In this document: in pieces, positions 53,539 to 63,381 of the stretch
How positions within the stretch are numbered: position 1 is the first letter of the stretch
How the letters are laid out: every line of letters begins with the position of its first letter
Source: Paenibacillus faecalis
GTDB taxonomy: Bacteria; Bacillota; Bacilli; Paenibacillales; Paenibacillaceae
Length of the DNA stretch: 64,000 nt
Assembly: GCF_900289175.1 (NCBI RefSeq)
Contig: NZ_LT985747.1
Location: 2,632,624-2,696,623 of the forward strand
Reading direction: 5' to 3'
Translations under genes and position numbers: made by a program
Notes under the pieces: generated by a model
What the model was told of the DNA's origin: nothing
The model's database searches: none
What the model saw: the letters and a program-made list of their open reading frames with translations, nothing else

Positions 53539-53939
53539 TTAAACTCATAAATTTTGATAAATTGTTGCTATAAGACGATTTAGGCAGCGAGCAAGTATAG
53601 CCCCCTCCTTGTGCGAAATGTGCCTAGGGGTTATATCGCTCCAGTATATAGAAGGCAGGCTGTCTACTCGCTCAAAGAAATCTTGTCTAACGCCACCCTG
53701 ATTGCCATTTGATCATCTGACCGTTATTATTATCATAATATACATTTTCAACTATGGAGGAGGTGGCAAGAAGATGGACGATGAGCCAGGGGAAACGAGC
53801 AACAGGGTTCAGGCACAATGGGGGCAAAGAACAATTATGATTTACCGTAGACCAGGCTACTATTTGAGACACTAGGTTTTCCATTGCAAAACCATACAGA
53901 TTCACTAACTCACACTAATTATGATGGAGGACGAATATC
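53539..53939. other. Intergenic region with a strong dyad, upstream of the CNNM gene
   Basis: About 400 bases. At 53587-53636, AGCGA..TATA.CCCC pairs with GGGG.TATATCGCT, and a second AGCGAG copy pairs with CTCGCT at about 53680. The pattern looks like a structured RNA leader for the plus-strand gene, but does not fit a riboswitch I know (checked by eye against M-box, ydaO, yybP-ykoY). A minus-strand open frame at 53687-53905 has no ribosome site. Confidence 0.4.
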
Positions 53940-55235
53940 TTGTTTACGGAATTTTTGATTCTATTGCTGCTCATTTTGCTGAATGCATTTTTTGCTGCTT
54001 CTGAAATTGCCATGATCTCGATGAAAGACAACAAAATCAGAGTGATGGCAGAATCGGGGCATAAAAAAGTAAAGCTGTTACAGAACCTTCTGAGCGAACC
54101 GAGCCGTTTTTTGGCCACTATTCAAATCGGCATCACATTAGCCGGATTTTTGGCAAGTGCTTTTGCCGCCGAAAGTTTTGCCGGCAGATTGGCCCAATTT
54201 TTGTATGATGCAGGTGTACCCATTCCGCGAAGTACGCTGGAGACGATCTCGGTCGTCTTGATTACGCTTATATTATCGTATTTTACGCTTGTATTTGGCG
54301 AACTGGTACCGAAGCGCTTGGCGATGCAGAAGTATGAGGCGATATCCATGTTTGCTGTGACTCCGCTTACGGTGCTGTCCAAAGCAACCTCACCGTTTGT
54401 TAAGTTGCTAACGTTCTCTACCAATATTCTGGTGCGAATGTTTGGGGTTAACCCCGATGACAACAAGGAGGAAGTGACGGAAGAGGAAATTCGAATGATG
54501 GTTGATGTAGGTAATGAGAACGGAACTATTCGTGAGTCCGAGAAAATCATGATCAACAACATCTTCGAATTTGATAACAAAACAGTATCCGATATTATGA
54601 TGCACCGCAGTAATGTGGTAGGTATTCCCGTCGATGCGTCACTTAGTGAAGTGGCACAGATCGTCAATACAGAGAAATACACGAGATTCCCGGTGTTTGA
54701 GCAGCACATCGATAACATTGTAGGTATTCTGCATGCCAAAGACTTGCTCACTTATATTGAGCGTGATGCAGATGGGTTCGACCTTACATCCATTATTCGC
54801 ACGCCGTACTTTGTGCCGGTATCCAAGCGAATCAATGAATTATTTAAGGATTTGCAAAAACATAAGATGCACCTTGCCATTGTTATTGATGAGTATGGCG
54901 GTACCGCTGGAATTGTAACGATTGAAGACGCGCTGGAAGAGATCGTCGGTAATATTTTCGATGAGCACGATGTGGAGGAGAAAGAGCTTGAAAAGCTTGA
55001 TGAGAATACGTTTCTGATGAAAGGCTTGATTAGCCTGCGCTTGGTCAAGGACCTTATCAATATCGAGCTACCTATTGAAGACTATGATACGCTTAGCGGA
55101 TTCGTCATCGGCCAACTGGGAAGAATTCCAGAGCAGGATGAGCGTCCGGTCGTTGAATTCAACGGAGTCGTCTTCCAGGTGGAAGAGGTTGATGAAAGAC
55201 GAATTGCCAAGATTAAGGTTATCAAATCGGTATAG
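53940..55235 (+). CDS. CNNM/CorC-type membrane protein (hemolysin family, TlyC-like)
   Basis: A 431-residue protein. N-terminal DUF21 (CNNM) membrane domain with four helices (1-190), a CBS pair (about 210-330: DIMMHRSNVVGIPVDASLSE, FPVFEQHIDNIVGILHAKDLL) and a C-terminal CorC/HlyC domain (GFVIGQLGRIPEQDERPVV). The family includes magnesium exporters such as B. subtilis MpfA. TTG start with GGAGG nine bases before. GC and codon use resemble the core, not the island. Confidence 0.92.
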   Translation: MFTEFLILLLLILLNAFFAASEIAMISMKDNKIRVMAESGHKKVKLLQNLLSEPSRFLATIQIGITLAGFLASAFAAESFAGRLAQFLYDAGVPIPRSTLETISVVLITLILSYFTLVFGELVPKRLAMQKYEAISMFAVTPLTVLSKATSPFVKLLTFSTNILVRMFGVNPDDNKEEVTEEEIRMMVDVGNENGTIRESEKIMINNIFEFDNKTVSDIMMHRSNVVGIPVDASLSEVAQIVNTEKYTRFPVFEQHIDNIVGILHAKDLLTYIERDADGFDLTSIIRTPYFVPVSKRINELFKDLQKHKMHLAIVIDEYGGTAGIVTIEDALEEIVGNIFDEHDVEEKELEKLDENTFLMKGLISLRLVKDLINIELPIEDYDTLSGFVIGQLGRIPEQDERPVVEFNGVVFQVEEVDERRIAKIKVIKSV

Positions 55236-55326
55236 TTCAATATTGACGTATAGATTCTATGGAGGGGGCCGAAAAGGCTCCCTTTGCCCCTATGCCCTTG
55301 AGCTAAGAAAGGGAGTCGATTCAATC

Positions 55327-55989
55327 TCAAGCTTTGAACAAGGTGTTCTGCCAGACCTTGATTCCACCTTTTACTTTCAAAACTCGAAGGAAAAGCAATA
55401 GTCCGCAAACGATAGCTTTGCCACATGAAATACTAGCAACACAATTAAAATCAGTGGACAGCTGCGGGGGACCATTAAATTCAGGCAGTACATTTAACTT
55501 AGGTGCGCTTATCATCTTAAGATGGTAAGAAAGCCAACCTAGGATCGTATGCTTTATCCCCCATACTGTTCCTGCAGCTACTGCAGTTTCAGCCGCATTA
55601 TCCAGGGCAATAGCGCTAGACCAGCAAATATCAGACAAGCTTACATGTTGCATACTTTTAAGAACCCACTCTTTAAAACCATCGGTGGCCCGAATCAATT
55701 TACGGTAGGTTCCAGCTCCTCGAAGATGAATTACTTTTACCTTCCCTTGATTATTCTCATCATCTCCGCCAGAGGATGCGGACTCTCCATCTTTATCATT
55801 GAACTGAAAAGGTACTTCATACCTTTTATTTATCAATCCGTAGAGCATTCGTATCGTGACAAACATTCTGTATTCTTTACTGCGAAGTATCAGGTGTACT
55901 TGAACCGTGATGGTGGATGCCACGACGAAGATCACCAAAACAACCAAGATAAGCAGTACCATTATTAGTAAATAAGTCCATACCCCCAC
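55327..55989 (-). CDS. ytfI: DUF2953 protein, YtfI-like
   Basis: A 220-residue protein with an N-terminal helix (WTYLLIMVLLILVVLVIFVVA) and a DUF2953 domain (EWVLKSMQHVSLSDICWSSA, AVAAGTVWGIKHTILGWLSY, PEFNGPPQLSTDFNCVASIS). Function unknown; in B. subtilis it is the neighbour of ytfJ. GTG start with GGGGG upstream. Confidence 0.85.
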   Translation of the reverse strand: MGVWTYLLIMVLLILVVLVIFVVASTITVQVHLILRSKEYRMFVTIRMLYGLINKRYEVPFQFNDKDGESASSGGDDENNQGKVKVIHLRGAGTYRKLIRATDGFKEWVLKSMQHVSLSDICWSSAIALDNAAETAVAAGTVWGIKHTILGWLSYHLKMISAPKLNVLPEFNGPPQLSTDFNCVASISCGKAIVCGLLLFLRVLKVKGGIKVWQNTLFKA

Positions 55990-56100
55990 ATCGTAACCCC
56001 CAAAACATTGTTAAACGTCTTATTGGCTTAGTATGGCAAAATAACCGTTAAATGATTCGAAAAGAATAAAAAACAAGCATGAAGATAATCGCCCCAACTA

Positions 56101-56128
56101 AAAAAGCCCGGGGAAACCCCCAGGCTAG
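56101..56128 (-). terminator. Terminator after scpB
   Basis: AGCCTGGGG/CCCCGGGCT stem with TTT loop, followed by TTTTTTAG, on the minus strand. Confidence 0.85.
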
Positions 56129-56140
56129 TACGTTCCCATA

Positions 56141-56743
56141 TCAATCTACGTCATCAATGGTCAGCTGCTTGCCATCCAGTTTATCAAACAAAAGCTGTGT
56201 CTCTTCTTCCAAACTGTCTGCATCAGCCTCAAATTGCGAAGGCTCCGGCAAGTCCTGAATATTAGCCAATCCGAAATAGTCCAAAAATGACTTGGTCGTT
56301 CCGTATAAAATCGGCCTGCCGATCGCTTCTGCACGGCCTACCTCTTCGATCAGGCCTTTGTTGACCAGCGTGTGAATCGCCCGCTCAGCTTTTACACCGC
56401 GTATTTCCTCGATTTCAACACGGGTAATCGGCTGCCGATAAGCGATGATGGACAACGTCTCAAGCGCCGCCTGCGATAAGGAAGATCGCGAAGGAGAATA
56501 GGCCAGTCTTTCAAAATAAGGGGCGTGTTCCGGCAGTGTAGCCAGCTTATAATTGCCTGCTATTTGAACAATCTGAATACCTCTATGTTCCTCTTCACAT
56601 TTCTTTTTCATCTCTTCCAGCGCATCCTTGATGATATCTGCCGGCTGTTCGATAATTTCGACCATTTGTTTAACGGACAACCCTTCCTCACCGGCTAAAA
56701 ACAGCAGTCCCTCAATAATCGATATCAACTTCGGAAAATCCAT
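56141..56743 (-). CDS. scpB: Segregation and condensation protein B
   Basis: A 200-residue winged-helix subunit of the SMC-ScpAB complex. LFLAGEEGLSVKQMVEII, LSQAALETLSIIAYRQPITR and IEEIRGVKAERAIHTLVNKGLI are family hallmarks, with an acidic tail. It starts within the last 32 bases of scpA, so they are translationally coupled. The TTG just before the ATG is not needed. Confidence 0.96.
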   Translation of the reverse strand: MDFPKLISIIEGLLFLAGEEGLSVKQMVEIIEQPADIIKDALEEMKKKCEEEHRGIQIVQIAGNYKLATLPEHAPYFERLAYSPSRSSLSQAALETLSIIAYRQPITRVEIEEIRGVKAERAIHTLVNKGLIEEVGRAEAIGRPILYGTTKSFLDYFGLANIQDLPEPSQFEADADSLEEETQLLFDKLDGKQLTIDDVD

Positions 56744-57506
56744 CAAACCTTACTTCTCCTCTCCACTCCATAACGATGTCATCAAACAGATTCTCTTGAA
56801 AGCACCATATTTGCTTCATTTTCATTAATTCCAAAATCGCCAAAAAGGTAACGACAATCTCATGCCTTTCCATCTCATCATGCAAAAGCTTAGAGAATAG
56901 AACCCTTCCTCCCGGACCAACGCTCTCCAGCGTTTGAACCACCTCATGAATTCGGTCTTTTACGGAGATTTCATCTCTTTGAATACGAGCATAAGATGTA
57001 CGCTTAACCGCTTTGCTAAGCGCCCTTTGGAAAGCGGCAATGAGATCCGAAGTATGTAATCCCTTCACAGGATTCTCTTCCACCTCAGGCATAAAAGGGG
57101 ACAGATCCTCCGGTTCTTTGGAATAGATCAGGCTTCGCTCCCATTCACGTTCATGAAGATGCTGCGCGATTTCTTTATACTTCCGGTATTCAATCAGCCG
57201 CTGAACGAGCTCTGCTCTTGGATCAATGTCGTCTTCCTCATAAAAATCAAACTCGTCCATTTCAATAACCGGAGGTTTTGGAAGCAAAAGCTTACTTTTA
57301 ATCGAAAGCAGCGTGGCAGCCATTACCAGAAACTCGCTTGTAATCTCCAGCTCCAGCTCCTGCATGTTCTGTAGATAAGCCATATATTGTTCGGTAATCT
57401 CACTGACGGGGATATCCTGGATGTCAATTTCCGCTTTATCTATAAGATGAAGCAACAGATCAAGCGGTCCTTCAAACGTCTCCAGCTTGTACATTACTAC
57501 GGTCAC
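56712..57506 (-). CDS. scpA: Segregation and condensation protein A
   Basis: A 264-residue kleisin that bridges SMC heads for chromosome compaction. KLETFEGPLDLLLHLIDKAEIDIQDIPVSEITEQY is split over the first 40 residues, with TLLSIKSKLLLP and a C-terminal winged helix (VVTFLAILELMKMKQIWCFQ). GTG start at 57506 with GGAGG seven bases away; ATG 57494 is an alternative. A stretch further upstream is not coding, being the ribH terminator. Confidence 0.96.
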   Translation of the reverse strand: MTVVMYKLETFEGPLDLLLHLIDKAEIDIQDIPVSEITEQYMAYLQNMQELELEITSEFLVMAATLLSIKSKLLLPKPPVIEMDEFDFYEEDDIDPRAELVQRLIEYRKYKEIAQHLHEREWERSLIYSKEPEDLSPFMPEVEENPVKGLHTSDLIAAFQRALSKAVKRTSYARIQRDEISVKDRIHEVVQTLESVGPGGRVLFSKLLHDEMERHEIVVTFLAILELMKMKQIWCFQENLFDDIVMEWRGEVRFDGFSEVDIDY

Positions 57507-57522
57507 ACTAAATCCTCCCGCC

Positions 57523-57563
57523 AAAAAATAAAATGCAGTGCTCTGAAAAAAGAGCACTACATT
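57523..57563 (-). terminator. Terminator after ribH
   Basis: AATG-AGTGCTCT/AGAGCACT-CATT stem followed by TTATTTTTT on the minus strand. It ends the rib operon just before scpA. Confidence 0.85.
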
Positions 57564-57572
57564 AAATAAGCA

Positions 57573-58040
57573 CTATTTTAACTGTTTCGTCAAGTTTGCC
57601 ATTTCAATTGCCGCCATAGCGGAATCCCAGCCCTTGTTGCCAGCTTTCGTTCCCGCACGTTCAATCGCCTGCTCGATATTCTCTGTGGTAACGACGCCAA
57701 AAATAGTAGGAATGCCTGTCTTCAAACTGATCGCAGCCACACCTTTGGCTACTTCATTGCACACATAATCATAATGTGTAGTTGAGCCACGGATGACCGT
57801 TCCCAGCGTGATCACTGCATCGTACTTGCCGCTTTCCGCCATCTTCTGAGCGATCAATGGAATTTCAAATGCACCGGGAACCCATGCGACATCCACTTCA
57901 CTCTCCTGTACACCGTGTCGCTTTAATGCATCCAGCGCCCCGCTTAGCAACTTGCTTGTAATAAATTCATTAAATCGTCCTGCAACAATGCCATACTTTA
58001 ATCCCTTAGATACGAGATTGCCTTCATAATAATGTACCAT
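57573..58040 (-). CDS. ribH: 6,7-dimethyl-8-ribityllumazine synthase
   Basis: A 155-residue enzyme forming icosahedral shells in Bacillus; it joins ArP and DHBP. Motifs: [51 protein letters not shown] (catalytic His), [19 protein letters not shown]. Two upstream starts are open, but the ATG at 58040 ([10 protein letters not shown]) gives the family length. Confidence 0.96.
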   Translation of the reverse strand: MVHYYEGNLVSKGLKYGIVAGRFNEFITSKLLSGALDALKRHGVQESEVDVAWVPGAFEIPLIAQKMAESGKYDAVITLGTVIRGSTTHYDYVCNEVAKGVAAISLKTGIPTIFGVVTTENIEQAIERAGTKAGNKGWDSAMAAIEMANLTKQLK

Positions 58041-58087
58041 ACTTGTCATCAACCTTTCAAAATAGATTCGTTATTTATGAATCAAAA

Positions 58088-59332
58088 TCATCCATTACTG
58101 GTTTGTTCATTTTGTTCCATGTGATCAAACTGAAGCATGTGCCCCAGCTTCGTACGCTTCGTATGCAGATATGCGACATTATCATCATTTTCCGGTATTT
58201 GAATCGGAACGCGCTCCACAACTTCAAGCCCATAACCCTCAAGCCCTTTTATTTTTCGTGGATTATTTGTTAACAGCCGGATTTGGCGAACGCCAAGATC
58301 CTTTAATATTTGTGCTCCGATCCCGTAATCACGCAGATCTGCCGGAAATCCCAGCTTCAGGTTCGCATCGACTGTATCCAGCCCCTCTTCCTGAAGCTTA
58401 TACGCCTTCAGCTTGTTAATAAGACCGATGCCGCGACCTTCCTGCCGCATATACAGCAGAACACCTTCACCTGCTTCGTTAATCTGCCGCAAAGCCGCTT
58501 CAAACTGCGGACCGCAATCACAGCGATGGGAATGAAATACATCACCGGTCAAGCATTCGGAGTGCACTCGTACAAGCACTGGCTTATCCCCGCTAATATT
58601 ACCCTTTACAAGTGCCAAATGCTCTTTTGTATCCACTTGATTTGTATATGCTATAGCCTGAAATTCACCGAAATCAGTCGGCATTCGTACGGATACCTCA
58701 CGCTGGATGAGCTTATCCTTTTTATTCCGATAATGAATCAGATCTTGAATGCTGATCAACTTCAGGTCATTCTTGCGGGCGATCTGGATCAGATCAGGCA
58801 GACGTGCCATTGTGCCGTCCTCCTTAATGATTTCGCAAATAACACCCGCCGGGTAAGAACCGCATAACCGAGCCAGATCAACGGCTGCTTCCGTATGGCC
58901 TGCGCGGCGCAGCACACCGCCGTCTTTCGCAACAAGAGGAAACATATGACCTGGTCTTCGAAAATCCGTCGGCTTCGCCTCAGGATTCATCATACCTGCA
59001 ACCGTCATAGAACGCTCAATAGCGGAAATACCTGTAGTCGTATCTTTATGGTCAATGGAAACGGTAAAAGCTGTTCCGTGATAATCGGTATTTTGTGAAA
59101 CCATCTGATCCAGTTGTAGTTCCTGTGCCCTTGCTTGTGTAATTGGCATACACACGAGTCCGCGGCCTTCCGTGATCATAAAATTGATCACTTCCGGCGT
59201 TGCTTTTTCTGCAAGAGCAATAAAATCTCCCTCATTTTCCCGATCTTCATCATCAACGACAATTACAACGTTGCCTTTCATAAGGTCGTTAATGGCATCT
59301 TCTATCGGACTAAATTCAAATCGGTCATCCAT
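58088..59332 (-). CDS. ribAB: Bifunctional DHBP synthase / GTP cyclohydrolase II
   Basis: A 414-residue fusion. The N-terminal 205 residues make dihydroxybutanone phosphate ([34 protein letters not shown]). The C-terminal half opens GTP: zinc Cys ligands in [33 protein letters not shown], and [10 protein letters not shown]. Order ribD-ribE-ribAB-ribH as in B. subtilis. Confidence 0.97.
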   Translation of the reverse strand: MDDRFEFSPIEDAINDLMKGNVVIVVDDEDRENEGDFIALAEKATPEVINFMITEGRGLVCMPITQARAQELQLDQMVSQNTDYHGTAFTVSIDHKDTTTGISAIERSMTVAGMMNPEAKPTDFRRPGHMFPLVAKDGGVLRRAGHTEAAVDLARLCGSYPAGVICEIIKEDGTMARLPDLIQIARKNDLKLISIQDLIHYRNKKDKLIQREVSVRMPTDFGEFQAIAYTNQVDTKEHLALVKGNISGDKPVLVRVHSECLTGDVFHSHRCDCGPQFEAALRQINEAGEGVLLYMRQEGRGIGLINKLKAYKLQEEGLDTVDANLKLGFPADLRDYGIGAQILKDLGVRQIRLLTNNPRKIKGLEGYGLEVVERVPIQIPENDDNVAYLHTKRTKLGHMLQFDHMEQNEQTSNG

Positions 59333-59374
59333 TAATGCTCCTCCTCCACTTTCATGCGAATATGGATATCGTGA

Positions 59375-60046
59375 CTATACAAAACCATGCTCTGATAAGT
59401 ATTCGCGACTGATCCCCTTGTTTGACGGCGTTTTACCTTCAGCCTTCTCCTGTGAGCCATAATGAAGCAAGTGGTCAACATATTTGCCGATAATGTCGTT
59501 TTCGATATTCACGGTATCGCCAGATTTTTTATGTGAAAGTATTGTTTCAGCAAGCGTATGAGGAATGATCGAGACGGTGAACGAAGTTTCCATCACTTGA
59601 ACGACCGTCAGGCTGATCCCGTCCAATGTGATAGAGCCTTTAGGGATGATGTATTTAAACAAATTCGAATCCAAAGGTGCAATCTCATAAACAACCGCAT
59701 TTTGGTCGTTATGAACGCTTCGAATGCTGCCGACACCATCAACATGTCCCTGCACGATATGCCCCCCAAATCTGGCTTCAGCAGCCATCGCCCGCTCCAG
59801 ATTCACCTTGCTTCCAATCTGTAGTTCTTTGAGGTTTGTACTTCGATAGGTTTCTGGCATAACGTCCACTGTAAACAAGCCCTTGCCGATACTCGTTGCC
59901 GTTAAGCAAACACCGTTCACCGCGACACTGTCGCCAAGCTTTAAATCATCCATGATGCGAAAAGCCGATATCCCAAGCACCATCGCTTCCCCTTTGCGAC
60001 CGACCTTTCGTATATCACCGATCTCTTCAACTAATCCTGTAAACAT
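59375..60046 (-). CDS. ribE: Riboflavin synthase alpha chain
   Basis: A 223-residue trimeric enzyme with two lumazine-binding repeats: MFTGLVEEIGDIRKV...NGVCLTATS and FGGHIVQGHVDGVG...ITLDGISLTVV. It dismutates two ribityllumazines to riboflavin. The ATG at 60046 has GGAGGAAG upstream; a longer reading overlaps ribD. Tail slightly longer than usual. Confidence 0.96.
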   Translation of the reverse strand: MFTGLVEEIGDIRKVGRKGEAMVLGISAFRIMDDLKLGDSVAVNGVCLTATSIGKGLFTVDVMPETYRSTNLKELQIGSKVNLERAMAAEARFGGHIVQGHVDGVGSIRSVHNDQNAVVYEIAPLDSNLFKYIIPKGSITLDGISLTVVQVMETSFTVSIIPHTLAETILSHKKSGDTVNIENDIIGKYVDHLLHYGSQEKAEGKTPSNKGISREYLSEHGFV

Positions 60047-60099
60047 GACCTTCCTCCTTCTTGGAAGTACATGATTGTTAGTGCTGCACAGCATATAAA

Positions 60100-61200
60100 C
60101 TACGGTAAGACCGGGGTTCCTGTGATGCACACATTATCACCCAGCTGTTCAAATTGAACGTCGCTTAACGTGACAGCATCACTCATGCGCTCCACCCCGC
60201 TGAAATTAAAGCTGGAAGGTGCGGCCAACCCTCCAACAATTTTGGGAGCTATGAAAAGGACTACCCGGTCTACAAGCCCTTCTTCAAGCATCGCTCCATT
60301 CAAAGTACCCCCACCCTCCAAAAGGATCGAACCAATCTCTCTTTGGCCTAATGTATCCATCGCAAGCCTAAGGTCTACTCGAGGCCCGTCGCCGCAAACA
60401 ATAACTTCGGTCCCTAATCGCTGAAGTTCCGTCTTTTTAAGCGGGTCTCCCAGCTCCGTAGTTAAAATTATTGTTGGAGCCGCACTGTCATGAAGCATCC
60501 GGCTCTCAAGAGGTATTGTGAGTCTGGAATCTACAACAATTCGAATCGGGTTGATTCCCTTAACCGGCAAGCGAGTCGTCAGCTGTGGATCATCTGCGAT
60601 CACCGTAGAAACACCAACCATAATCGCTTGATGTCGATGACGGAGGGTGTGAACTCTTTTTCTGGCTTCTTCATTAGAAATCCATTTACTGTCGCCCGTT
60701 TTGGACGCAATTTTCCCATCCAATGTGCTGGCCGTTTTTAACGTGACATAAGGCTTTCCTGTCGCGATGTACTTCATAAACGGGGCATTCAACCTGAAAG
60801 CACGATCGCGCAACACACCTGCCTCCACCTGAATGCCAGCGTTTTGCAACAGTTCAATTCCTTTGCCAGCAACGAGAGGGTTGGGATCTTCAGTTGCAAT
60901 AACAACCCGCTCAACGCCTGCTGATATCAGCCTTTCGCTACATGGAGGTGTCTTGCCAAAATGACTGCAAGGCTCCAGCGTTACATATACTGTACTGCCG
61001 CTCGCTTTGTCTCCTGCCATTTGAAGTGCGTGTACTTCGGCATGAGGTGTTCCCCTTTCGAGATGTGTCCCGATTCCAACAAGCCTGCCATCCTTTACGA
61101 CGACACACCCAACAACCGGATTGATTCCCGTTTGTCCCTGAGCTCGCTCAGCCATGTCCAGTGCCAGTGACATATAAAACTCATCGTTCATCACATCCAT
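60100..61200 (-). CDS. ribD: Bifunctional riboflavin deaminase/reductase RibD
   Basis: A 366-residue fusion. Deaminase domain: zinc site HAEVHALQMAG and PCSHFGKTPPCSERL. Reductase domain: VTLKTASTLDGKIASKTGDSKW and SILLEGGGTLNGAMLEEGLVD. ATG at 61200 or, with better spacing, 61191. The extra upstream codons are inside the FMN-riboswitch terminator and are dropped. Confidence 0.95.
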   Translation of the reverse strand: MDVMNDEFYMSLALDMAERAQGQTGINPVVGCVVVKDGRLVGIGTHLERGTPHAEVHALQMAGDKASGSTVYVTLEPCSHFGKTPPCSERLISAGVERVVIATEDPNPLVAGKGIELLQNAGIQVEAGVLRDRAFRLNAPFMKYIATGKPYVTLKTASTLDGKIASKTGDSKWISNEEARKRVHTLRHRHQAIMVGVSTVIADDPQLTTRLPVKGINPIRIVVDSRLTIPLESRMLHDSAAPTIILTTELGDPLKKTELQRLGTEVIVCGDGPRVDLRLAMDTLGQREIGSILLEGGGTLNGAMLEEGLVDRVVLFIAPKIVGGLAAPSSFNFSGVERMSDAVTLSDVQFEQLGDNVCITGTPVLP

Positions 61201-61247
61201 CTGTAGCCGCTTCCCCTCCCTTCGAAATTTCTGCTTAACAGTCAAGC

Positions 61248-61287
61248 AAAAAAGCCCTGTCCGGATCGCAATGTCCAAACAGGGCTT
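61248..61287 (-). terminator. FMN riboswitch terminator before ribD
   Basis: AAGCCCTGT..GGAC pairs with ..CCGGACAGGGCTT on the minus strand, followed by TTTTTTG; 48 bases before ribD. FMN binding should favour this hairpin. Confidence 0.9.
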
Positions 61288-61495
61288 GATTATGTTGGGA
61301 GATTAAAAGATTGATATAGCATGAATCAGACAGAATCAAGCAACATACGGCAGATACACTAAAGAGAACAGCCTCTGTACACACAAATAAAATACAATAG
61401 GCTGCGCAAACTTTGTGAAAATCCGCACAATTGAGTTGCACATTTCTGTCACACTACACCACTTATCGCTCCTAAATAAGCGATAGCTCGCCTTT

Positions 61496-61679
61496 TCTCC
61501 TTCTCCCATCCAGACTATACTGTCGGTCCCGGATTTGCACCAGGTCCACCGTCTATACTATTACGTATATCCGGGTCACGGACTAAGCCCACAGCGAAAT
61601 GCAGTTGCTTTAACAACAGCACTTGTCACTGTGTTCATCACCGCCGGTAGGGAATTTCACCCTGCCCCGAAGGATAATG
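61496..61679 (-). promoter_or_regulatory. FMN riboswitch (RFN element)
   Basis: On the minus strand the conserved FMN aptamer strings are all present: ATCCTTCGGGGCAGGGTGAA, CCCTACCGGCGGTGATG, AGTCCGTGACCCG, GGTGGACCTGGTGCAAATCC and GGGAGAAGGAG near its end. It controls ribD-ribE-ribAB-ribH. Confidence 0.97.
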
Positions 61680-61865
61680 CTGAAAATCCTATTTAGTTGT
61701 ATTGTACTTCTTTGTTGTCTTAATGCTCATTATTAACAATAACACCGATACGTCAAACTTTTAAGCTATTTTATAACGAGCATTTTAGGGCTAATGTTTT
61801 TCCTTGATTATCTAAGGAATTGCTGTTGAACCTGCCCTCTTGTCTAATAAATTATCACTCAGCAA

Positions 61866-61895
61866 TAAAAAAAGCAAGCATAAACAAGGCTTGCC
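61866..61895 (-). terminator. Terminator after the ParB-like pseudogene
   Basis: GCAAGC/GCTTGC stem followed by TTTTTTTATT on the minus strand. Confidence 0.75.
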
Positions 61896-61923
61896 TCCTC
61901 AAAGGGCTTTATTCATTTTCCCT

Positions 61924-62442
61924 CTAAAACAATGGTTCTTTAGGAATTTTCATCAGTTTATCAATACGTTTTAAATGAAATTCGGGAAGATCATTCAACA
62001 GTACTTTTTTCAACTTCATTCAAAAAGTTGTCTTTTAAAATCATTCTTTTCTACTATTTCAGAAAGCAGAACAATTTTATCGTCTAGAATACTAATTTGT
62101 TTCAAATGCTCCTTAGTAAGCAAAGCTTTCTCAACTACTACTGTAATTTGAGCCTTAAGGGAGTTTTTTTGTATTCATGACTTTTGTATTCATGACTTAA
62201 AAAACTCTATGATTGCCTCCTGAACTAACTGCATATGCACCATCAGGAAACTTTATTAGATCTATAGTTTGTGGTTGTAAATCTTCTAGCCAGCCTTTTT
62301 CATCAATACTTTCACGAGGAAGCGTCAATTTACTATCGTCCAATTCCCTGGATAATGCGACTATCTCTTGAGGATCTATGGTTTGAATGAAGATATTAAT
62401 AGTGTAGTATTTACCTGGATTGCTGTTTATCCATTTATCCAT
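61924..62442 (-). pseudogene. Decayed ParB-like (NHR motif) gene
   Basis: Three frames hold consecutive protein-like pieces: MDKWINSNPGKYYTINIFIQ ... AYAVSSGGNHRVF (62197-62442), KAQITVVVEKALLTKEHLKQ ... RQLFE, and MKLKKVLLNDLPEFHLKRID ... EPLF (ends 61926). GGNHRVF resembles the active motif of ParB-type N-terminal domains. The first frame break sits beside a 15-bp tandem duplication (62167-62196). N-terminal limit unclear; the frame is open a little upstream without a start. Confidence 0.6.
62167..62196. repeat. 15-bp perfect tandem duplication
   Basis: TTTTGTATTCATGAC occurs twice in a row. It lies at the break between the first and second pieces of the pseudogene. Confidence 0.9.
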
Positions 62443-62620
62443 CAGGGCTTGAGTTTGTACCCTTTCTTCATGAATTCTTCTCTTTATTTAGATGAAATAT
62501 TTGTTTTATTATATCTTGTATAGCATTACATCATCGGAAAGAACTCTCTTAACTAATCTAAAGCCTTTAATCTTATGGTATTTCTTATGTTAGTAAAAAT
62601 CGTAGGTGTAATTTATTGCT

Positions 62621-63145
62621 TTGCTATTATTATCTGACAAGTATGATAGACTCTTATTTTCACCAAAGAAGAGACTATATTATTCGTTAACAAGAATTGT
62701 GTCACTATCAATTGTTGCAACTATGATAGCAATTCTATTATCAATTTTCTTAACTTCCGTGATAAACAATAAACCCTTTGAATTCACGATACCTCATGTA
62801 GTTTTTATTTTTTTTATATATTTTATATGTATGACCATTCTCCTTTCATATTTTGAAGGTAAGAATAAGACATACTATTGGATTTATCTTGAGAAATACC
62901 AGTTTGAACCTCTATTCATACATAAAATCACTTTTGCCAACAAACTGTTGATGTCATCAATACCAGAGCTTGGGAAATTTAATGAAGGATATATTATTTA
63001 CGAAGATGTCTCGATCCTAGAAAATCAAAAAATATTCTTCCTTGGTCCTAAAAATATTAGTATGTTTAAATTAATCCGCCCTGGCAAAAATGAGTTAAAC
63101 TTAGCTCTTGAAAAGTACAAACCTATTGCAGAGAAGGTCAATTGA
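62621..63145 (+). CDS. Two-helix membrane protein of unknown function
   Basis: A 174-residue AT-rich product with helices at about 26-48 (IVSLSIVATMIAILLSIFLT) and 59-78 (PHVVFIFFIYFICMTILLSY), then a cytosolic domain (about 95 residues) with YEDVSILENQKIFFLGPKNI. No family recognised. The only start is TTG 62621 without a clear ribosome site, so the true 5' end may be missing. No partner genes. Confidence 0.5.
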   Translation: MLLLSDKYDRLLFSPKKRLYYSLTRIVSLSIVATMIAILLSIFLTSVINNKPFEFTIPHVVFIFFIYFICMTILLSYFEGKNKTYYWIYLEKYQFEPLFIHKITFANKLLMSSIPELGKFNEGYIIYEDVSILENQKIFFLGPKNISMFKLIRPGKNELNLALEKYKPIAEKVN

Positions 63146-63381
63146 CCTTCTTTCTTTTGAAATGCTATTTCATTTGGATTCATCTTCACTATCTTCAAAG
63201 AATTTGCAGTCGCACATTCAAAAAATCCTGGCTTGTTAAAATTACTAAACAGATTATAAAGCGGCCTTCCAATATCTTCTTATTGGCAGATTCTCTATCA
63301 TCACCTTAAATAGAGGACTTATCTATGTATCGTGCAAATGTATAATTTAAGATTCTATCTGTCTAATTAAATGATTTTTAT

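Noticed and set aside
53579..53700. Assigning the dyad to a known riboswitch class (M-box, ydaO, yybP-ykoY)
   Set aside because: None of the conserved strings of these classes could be matched by eye, so it is left as an unclassified structure.
53687..53905. 72-codon minus-strand ORF between the receptor and CNNM genes
   Set aside because: No ribosome binding site, no recognisable domain; the other strand has a dyad and the CNNM ribosome site.
48418..55300. Island attachment-site repeats
   Set aside because: I looked for matching direct repeats at 48.4-48.7 kb and 53.5-55.3 kb and found none that I could support.
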